DNA of 64,000 bases. It comes from CAYJBP01 sp964372025. GTDB lineage: Bacteria > Bacillota > Dehalobacteriia > UBA4068. Below the pieces are notes generated by a model. That model worked only from the letters and a program-made list of their open reading frames with translations, made no database searches and was not told the origin of the DNA. Location: positions 76,307-140,306 of the forward strand of contig CAYJPF010000001.1 of the NCBI GenBank assembly GCA_964372025.1. Direction: 5' to 3'. Positions 60,190 to 64,000 of the stretch are shown one piece after another (position 1 is the first letter of the stretch; each line of letters opens with the position of its first letter). The position numbers were made by a program, and so were the translations under genes.

Positions 60190-61356
60190 TTACATTCCTG
60201 CAAACATTGCATCTAAATCTATAACATCAGAACTTTCTACTACTGTGTCAGTAGCTACTTCGAAAGGGGCTTCATCTTCAACTTCTTCGTCTTTGCTTGA
60301 AACGTGAGATAGAAGCACAACTTCATCTTCTTTATATCTTTCTGGATTGTGATGTATTGTAGATACAGAAACATCATCTTTTAATTTTGTTGTAACAAAT
60401 GGTCTTGTAAAAATCATTCTTTTCGAACGAGTTCCAGTCACTGCCGATTTATTGATAGCTTCTTCGACAGACATAAGACCATAACTAATCATTTCTTGAA
60501 GTTGTGTATCTAAATCATCAATGCTTGTTGCTACTACAGTAGCTCCCTCTTGAATCATTCCTTCCATTACAATTTCAGAATACCAACCTTTTTTAGCTGT
60601 AAAGAATTTCTTTAAAAATCCTTGTCTGCTTTCCTCTTTAAGAGTCATTGGGTCAAATTCAAACATTCTTTCTAATAAAACATTTTGCTTTACATCTACA
60701 CCTTCTAATTTATTTATATACTCTGGAACTAATGCAAATATTTCTAAGCATTTATTATCATTCATTTTTTTAGATAAAGAATCTTGATTAATCAGAACTA
60801 CCTGTGTGAATTTTGCTTCAAATTCATTTTCTTCTTTTTTAGATGCATATATATGAGTTATTTTCTTTCTCATTTGAATTTCTTTATTATATACACTATA
60901 TTCAAGATCTCCTCTTATACTAACAACAGTGTTATCTTGTAAATTGCTAGATAAGTAAGCGATAGCGTCATATGCAGATAAGAATTTTTCTGTTACTAAT
61001 TTCCCATCAGCATCATTTTCAATAGCTACTTTGATAAAACAGTTTTCTCCAACAGATTCTAATATAGTTGGATTATCCCTATCTTCCCAAGCTACTTCAA
61101 ATCGATTAGACCATTCGTCCTTTCCATCTTCGTCTTTTCCGTGAACATACAGATATACGTCTTTAGAAGGATTAAATCCTCCCATCATTTCTCCATAGAC
61201 AATGTTGCCATTTCCACAATCTACACCTAAATTCAATCTATGATAATTAAAGCCACTAGTGCTTGTTTTATCAAGATCAAAGGTATATTGTGTAATTTTC
61301 GCTCTTCCAATTAAATTAAAACTGGAAGCACCTTTTTTCATTACTACTTCACTCAT
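60190..61356 (-). CDS. SSB-like protein with acidic tail
   Basis: 388 residues; the start at 61356 follows AAAAGGAGATG. Beta-rich N-terminal part (IGRAKITQYTFDLDKTSTSG...YHRLNL), then helices, ending in an acidic tail with DVIDLDAMFAGM, like the protein-binding tip of bacterial SSBs. First gene of the leftward replication operon. Likely a single-stranded DNA-binding protein; not certain, as the length is unusual. Confidence 0.6.
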   Translation of the reverse strand: MSEVVMKKGASSFNLIGRAKITQYTFDLDKTSTSGFNYHRLNLGVDCGNGNIVYGEMMGGFNPSKDVYLYVHGKDEDGKDEWSNRFEVAWEDRDNPTILESVGENCFIKVAIENDADGKLVTEKFLSAYDAIAYLSSNLQDNTVVSIRGDLEYSVYNKEIQMRKKITHIYASKKEENEFEAKFTQVVLINQDSLSKKMNDNKCLEIFALVPEYINKLEGVDVKQNVLLERMFEFDPMTLKEESRQGFLKKFFTAKKGWYSEIVMEGMIQEGATVVATSIDDLDTQLQEMISYGLMSVEEAINKSAVTGTRSKRMIFTRPFVTTKLKDDVSVSTIHHNPERYKEDEVVLLSHVSSKDEEVEDEAPFEVATDTVVESSDVIDLDAMFAGM

Positions 61357-61443
61357 AAAAATCATCTCCTTTTAAATTTTTGTTTTGTTTGTTTTGTTTT
61401 GTTTTAACTATTATTTTAAGCTACAAGTTTTTCTTGTATTCTA

Positions 61444-61472
61444 ACTATAACACACTCAATGTTTCGTATCAA
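61444..61472 (-). promoter_or_regulatory. Leftward promoter of the replication operon
   Basis: TTGATA (61467-61472), 17 bp, TATAGT (61444-61449). A leader hairpin TACAAG/CTTGTA (61422-61438) follows. Confidence 0.75.
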
Positions 61473-61546
61473 TAGTTTTTTGAAAATTTTTTAAAAATAT
61501 TTTTTATTTATTTTTCATTTTTATATTGACAATCATTTTTTAATGA

Positions 61547-61588
61547 CATATATATACCACCCGTCCCCACCCCCACCCTCATATTATA
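61547..61588. repeat. Left arm of a 42-bp perfect inverted repeat
   Basis: The 42 bases are the exact reverse complement of 61693-61734. They contain a C-rich core (CCCGTCCCCACCCCCACCC) flanked by AT-rich ends, unlike the surroundings. Confidence 0.95.
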
Positions 61589-61692
61589 CTTCAATATTAT
61601 ATTATTATCCATTACAATTATATTAATATAATATTACATAATTATAATATATTTGTAATGTAATTGAAATAGATATATTAATATAAAAGGAA
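61589..61692. other. AT-rich spacer between the repeat arms, possible replication origin
   Basis: 104 bp, almost only A and T, with inner inverted repeats such as CATTACAA/TTGTAATG. Together with the two arms and the divergent promoters it fits an origin or a regulatory cruciform. Confidence 0.4.
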
Positions 61693-61734
61693 TATAATAT
61701 GAGGGTGGGGGTGGGGACGGGTGGTATATATATG
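61693..61734. repeat. Right arm of a 42-bp perfect inverted repeat
   Basis: G-rich partner of 61547-61588. Confidence 0.95.
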
Positions 61735-61792
61735 ATAGAAAAATATAGAAAATATCATATGAAAATATTTTCAGAAAATTTTGTAAAAACAC

Positions 61793-61821
61793 TTGATGCG
61801 ACACATCTAGTATGTTATAAT
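61793..61821 (+). promoter_or_regulatory. Rightward promoter for the dUTPase operon
   Basis: TTGATG (61793-61798), 17 bp, TATAAT (61816-61821). Divergent from the promoter at 61444. Confidence 0.8.
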
Positions 61822-61840
61822 AAGAGTACAAGGATATGTA

Positions 61841-62071
61841 GTGTATCGTCTACATATTAAAATTATAAAAGAAGGGCTGGTGAGATATGCAAATACTATT
61901 TGTAGTGAAATTATGAAAACAAAAATAAACTTATATGACTTAGAAGTTTTTGGTATTGATATGACTTGTGTATGTGGGAATGATGAAATTGAAACATATG
62001 TAGATGAAGAAAATAATTATATTACCTTAATCTGTACGCAATGCAATAGAGAAGAATCAATAAGCTTTTAA
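61841..62071 (+). CDS. Small zinc-ribbon protein, 76 aa
   Basis: GTG start with AAGGATATG upstream; an internal ATG (MKTKINLYDLEV) is an alternative start. The C-terminal TCVCGND...LICTQCNREE is a Cys4 ribbon. No family named. Confidence 0.55.
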   Translation: MYRLHIKIIKEGLVRYANTICSEIMKTKINLYDLEVFGIDMTCVCGNDEIETYVDEENNYITLICTQCNREESISF

Positions 62072-62113
62072 CTAAAATAAAAAATTAATTAAGCATAAAA
62101 GGAGAAATGAGAA

Positions 62114-62353
62114 ATGAGTAAGGCGAATATTAAATTTGCAAAAGTAAAAGAGAGTGGGAAAATTCCAACAAAAAGAAGAGAAGATCTAGGATATGATATA
62201 TATGCTTGTTTTGATGAAGAGTGCTTAGTGATAGATGTTGGAGAAATTGCTATGATACCAACAGGAATTGCAAGTGCATTTGGAGAGGAATATGGTGTAA
62301 TATTACGTGAAAGAGGGAGTACTGGAACAAAAGGTATGTCTCTGAGAGCAGGT
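62114..62353 (+). CDS. dut: dUTPase, exon 1
   Basis: 80 codons after AAAGGAGAAATGAG. DLGYDIYA (motif 1) and RERGSTGTKGM (motif 2 region) identify a trimeric dUTPase. The frame runs into a stop at 62366-62368, but the protein is completed by 63647-63916: exon 1 ends ...SLRAG and exon 2 starts VIDSGF, restoring motif 3 AGVIDSGF. Product of about 169 residues, a normal length. It hydrolyses dUTP to dUMP, feeding thymidylate synthesis. Confidence 0.9.
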
Positions 62354-62409
62354 GAATTAGTTGCTTAGACATTTATAATTATTTATTAAATTTACAGGAG
62401 TAATAAAAA

Positions 62410-63360
62410 TTGTTTGAAAAAGAAGAATTTATAAAAAAATATGATGAATTGAAATCGTCAGTTAGAATGGCTGAATTTTATAATTGTTGTGATAAAACAA
62501 TATTGAATTATGCTAAAAAAATAGGATATATAAATTATTATAGAGCACATTTAAGTGATAAGGATAAAGATGAAATTGTGTCTCAATATTACACATCCAA
62601 TTCAAGAAGTTTGGCAGAAAAATACAATTGCTCGACAGGCTTAATTAAAAAAATATGGAGAGAATCGGGTTGCTTAGGGAAAGGATATAGAATATATTAT
62701 ATGAATTTCTCATACTTCAATAAAATAGATTGCAAAGATAAAGCTTATTTTTTAGGATTTATAGCAGCAGATGGATGTGTATATAAACGCAAAGGTCATG
62801 TAGGAATGTTATCAATTTCCTTGAGTGCTAAAGATAGAGAAATTCTTGATATGTTTAATTGCTATACCGAATCTACATATATTGTCAAAGATTATATAGC
62901 TAATAACAGAAAATACGTAAATATACAATATAATAGTAATGAATTGACAAATTCTTTAATAAAATTAGGAATTGTTCCTCGTAAGACATGGTTATATATT
63001 CCACAACAATTAGAAAATGACGAGCTGATGTGGCATTATGTAAGAGGTTTTTTTGACGGAGATGGATCGATTTATCGGTCAGGCGGAATACGTATGAGCA
63101 ATTGGACAATTCAATTTACGTGCAACAAGCAAGTTATGTTGTTTTTGCAAAATTTTTTTGAAAAGCATAATCTCAAATGCAACGTATTCGAAGATAGAAA
63201 AGGAAAGTATACCAAAGACCTTTATTCTGTAAGGATACGTGCTAATAAAGACAAAATAAAATTTTTCAAATTATTATATAAAAATTCAAACAATTTAAGA
63301 ATGAACAGAAAATTTAATAGATTTTTAAAAATGATGAAAAGTGATACGCCGTCTATTTGA
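62410..63360 (+). CDS. LAGLIDADG homing endonuclease (intron-encoded)
   Basis: 316 residues, TTG start after ACAGGAG. Two LAGLIDADG helices, YFLGFIAADG and YVRGFFDGDG, with an N-terminal helix-turn-helix-like part (RSLAEKYNCSTGLIKKIWRE). A single-chain homing endonuclease that would spread the intron to intronless dut genes. Confidence 0.9.
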   Translation: MFEKEEFIKKYDELKSSVRMAEFYNCCDKTILNYAKKIGYINYYRAHLSDKDKDEIVSQYYTSNSRSLAEKYNCSTGLIKKIWRESGCLGKGYRIYYMNFSYFNKIDCKDKAYFLGFIAADGCVYKRKGHVGMLSISLSAKDREILDMFNCYTESTYIVKDYIANNRKYVNIQYNSNELTNSLIKLGIVPRKTWLYIPQQLENDELMWHYVRGFFDGDGSIYRSGGIRMSNWTIQFTCNKQVMLFLQNFFEKHNLKCNVFEDRKGKYTKDLYSVRIRANKDKIKFFKLLYKNSNNLRMNRKFNRFLKMMKSDTPSI

Positions 63361-63646
63361 GAAATTAAATAGATAATAAGTGGGATGTATCGGTGAAGTC
63401 CTTCACATTTATGGGATAATACCGAGAGTGATAATATCTAATGTCATTTGTAACGCATAGAAGATGAGCGAAAAAATGAGAGCAATAATTCTTCCACGAG
63501 CTCCCACTACTACATAATATAGTTATGTATGAGATAGAATGCGACTATCAAACCTAACGTTAAACGAGGGTAAAAATATATGCTGAGCTTACACAATGAT
63601 AAAGTGTAAGAACTATAGGATAAAAAGCCTATAGGATAACAAACTG
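63361..63646 (+). ncRNA. 3' catalytic part of the group I intron
   Basis: About 290 nt without a gene, rich in short pairings (CGGTGAAG/CTTCACA-type and CTATAGG/CCTATAG). Carries the expected structured core between the endonuclease gene and the 3' splice site. Exact P3/P7 assignments were not made. Confidence 0.6.
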
Positions 63647-63916
63647 GTGATCGATTCGGGCTTCAGAAATGAGTGGATTGTAGTAATCAACAATACAAGC
63701 AATAAACCAATCGCAATCATAAAAGAAGATGAATTAGAAAGTTCTCATATTGAAGATTTGAAAAAAGAATATACTGTTTACCCATATGAAAAAGCAATAT
63801 GCCAAGCTATATTAATTGATTCTATTGATACAGAGATAGAAGAAATGGACTATGAAGATTTAAAGCAAATTAAATCTATGAGAGGTATGGGGAAATTAGG
63901 TAGTAGTGGAAAATAA
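63647..63916 (+). CDS. dut: dUTPase, exon 2
   Basis: Encodes VIDSGFRNEWIVVINN (motif 3), then a Lys/Glu-rich middle and motif 5 RGMGKLGSSGK, ending the protein. It has no start of its own: the first codon is GTG used as Val after splicing. Confidence 0.88.
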   Translation: MIDSGFRNEWIVVINNTSNKPIAIIKEDELESSHIEDLKKEYTVYPYEKAICQAILIDSIDTEIEEMDYEDLKQIKSMRGMGKLGSSGK

Positions 63917-63946
63917 ATTGTAGTTAAGTAGAAATTGGAGGTCAAC

Positions 63947-64000
63947 TTGAAAATAGAAAAATGGTTAGATGATAGCGAATTAGGAATACAAATATGGAAA
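63947..64000 (+). CDS. Start of probable ribonucleotide reductase, cut by window edge
   Basis: TTG at 63947 after GGAGGTCAACT; reads MKIEKWLDDSELGIQIWK. The WL(x)DxxLGIxIW pattern is typical of the N-terminus of class II-type reductases in phages. Only 18 codons are visible. Confidence 0.45.
   Translation, partial: MKIEKWLDDSELGIQIWK

Larger units (their letters stand above)
62354..63646 (+). mobile_element. Group I intron in the dUTPase gene
   Basis: 1293 bp between exons whose join restores the dUTPase reading frame at Gly80/Val81. The base before the 5' site is T and the last intron base is G, as group I introns require. It contains a LAGLIDADG endonuclease gene and a structured 3' half (stems near 63390-63425, CTATAGG/CCTATAG near 63613-63634). 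P1 and the guide sequence were not resolved by hand. Confidence 0.85.

Noticed and set aside
61634..61831. Hydrophobic frame across the right repeat arm and promoter on the minus strand
   Set aside because: It reads through the 42-bp repeat arm and the rightward promoter, with no RBS; low-complexity AT codons.
1..64000. Integrase, attachment sites, transposase or rRNA
   Set aside because: None seen; no support for an integrated prophage junction in this window.

Overview
This window looks like the early and metabolic half of a large, AT-rich tailed-phage genome from a low-GC Gram-positive (Clostridia-like) host. Four things suggest this: dense leftward operons of small unknown genes, a complete phage-type replication module, consensus sigma-A-type promoters (TTGACA, 17 bp, TATAAT), and AGGAGG-type ribosome sites. 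No structural, terminase, lysogeny or rRNA genes were seen. Nearly everything reads leftward (minus strand). Only the last 2.2 kb reads rightward.

Layout. (1) 1-5 kb: short, individually promoted genes. They share a promoter-leader cassette and an upstream dyad, and include a DUF6011-like, a DUF932-like and a SprT-like gene. (2) 5-16 kb: a run of very small membrane and Cys-box proteins, ending with a Thg1-like tRNA enzyme. (3) 16-33 kb: mixed accessory operons with a PNK-HD fusion, four DNA methyltransferase-like genes, a Mom-like DNA-modification gene, a ThyX-like protein, a proteasome-like Ntn hydrolase, sigma-like factors, an HNH/AP2 endonuclease and an Rnl5-like RNA ligase. (4) 33-44 kb: a second sigma-like factor, phosphoesterase, CCA-adding enzyme, nucleotidyltransferase, a NAMPT-like plus PRPP-synthetase-like pair, cell-wall hydrolase, NAD-dependent DNA ligase, DHH phosphoesterase and a second SprT-like protein. 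(5) 44-47 kb: a DUF2828/vWA (Ro60-like architecture) gene preceded by four tRNA or tRNA-like genes and five covarying hairpin RNAs, behind tandem promoters. (6) 47-61 kb: the replication block with an intein-bearing RecD2-like helicase, DNA polymerase III alpha, PD-(D/E)XK nuclease, primase, DnaB-like helicase, Sak4-like ATPase and an SSB-like protein. (7) 61.4-61.8 kb: a divergent promoter region with a perfect 42-bp inverted repeat. (8) Rightward: a small zinc-ribbon protein, a dUTPase gene split by a group I intron with a LAGLIDADG endonuclease, and the start of a probable ribonucleotide reductase.

How it fits together. One theme is RNA repair and protection: tRNAs, CCA-adding enzyme, Thg1-like enzyme, PNK, RNA ligase and the DUF2828 RNP candidate. 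Others are DNA modification (Mom-like plus methyltransferases), NAD+ rebuilding (a NARP1-like gene pair) and DNA replication with nucleotide supply. The most novel-looking signal is at 44.2-47.1 kb: the DUF2828/vWA gene sits directly downstream, in the same transcription direction, of five hairpins whose 7-bp stems differ in sequence but keep pairing beside a constant TTACAGCAAA-like strand. I read this as a candidate Ro60/Y-RNA-like ribonucleoprotein system. That reading is inference.
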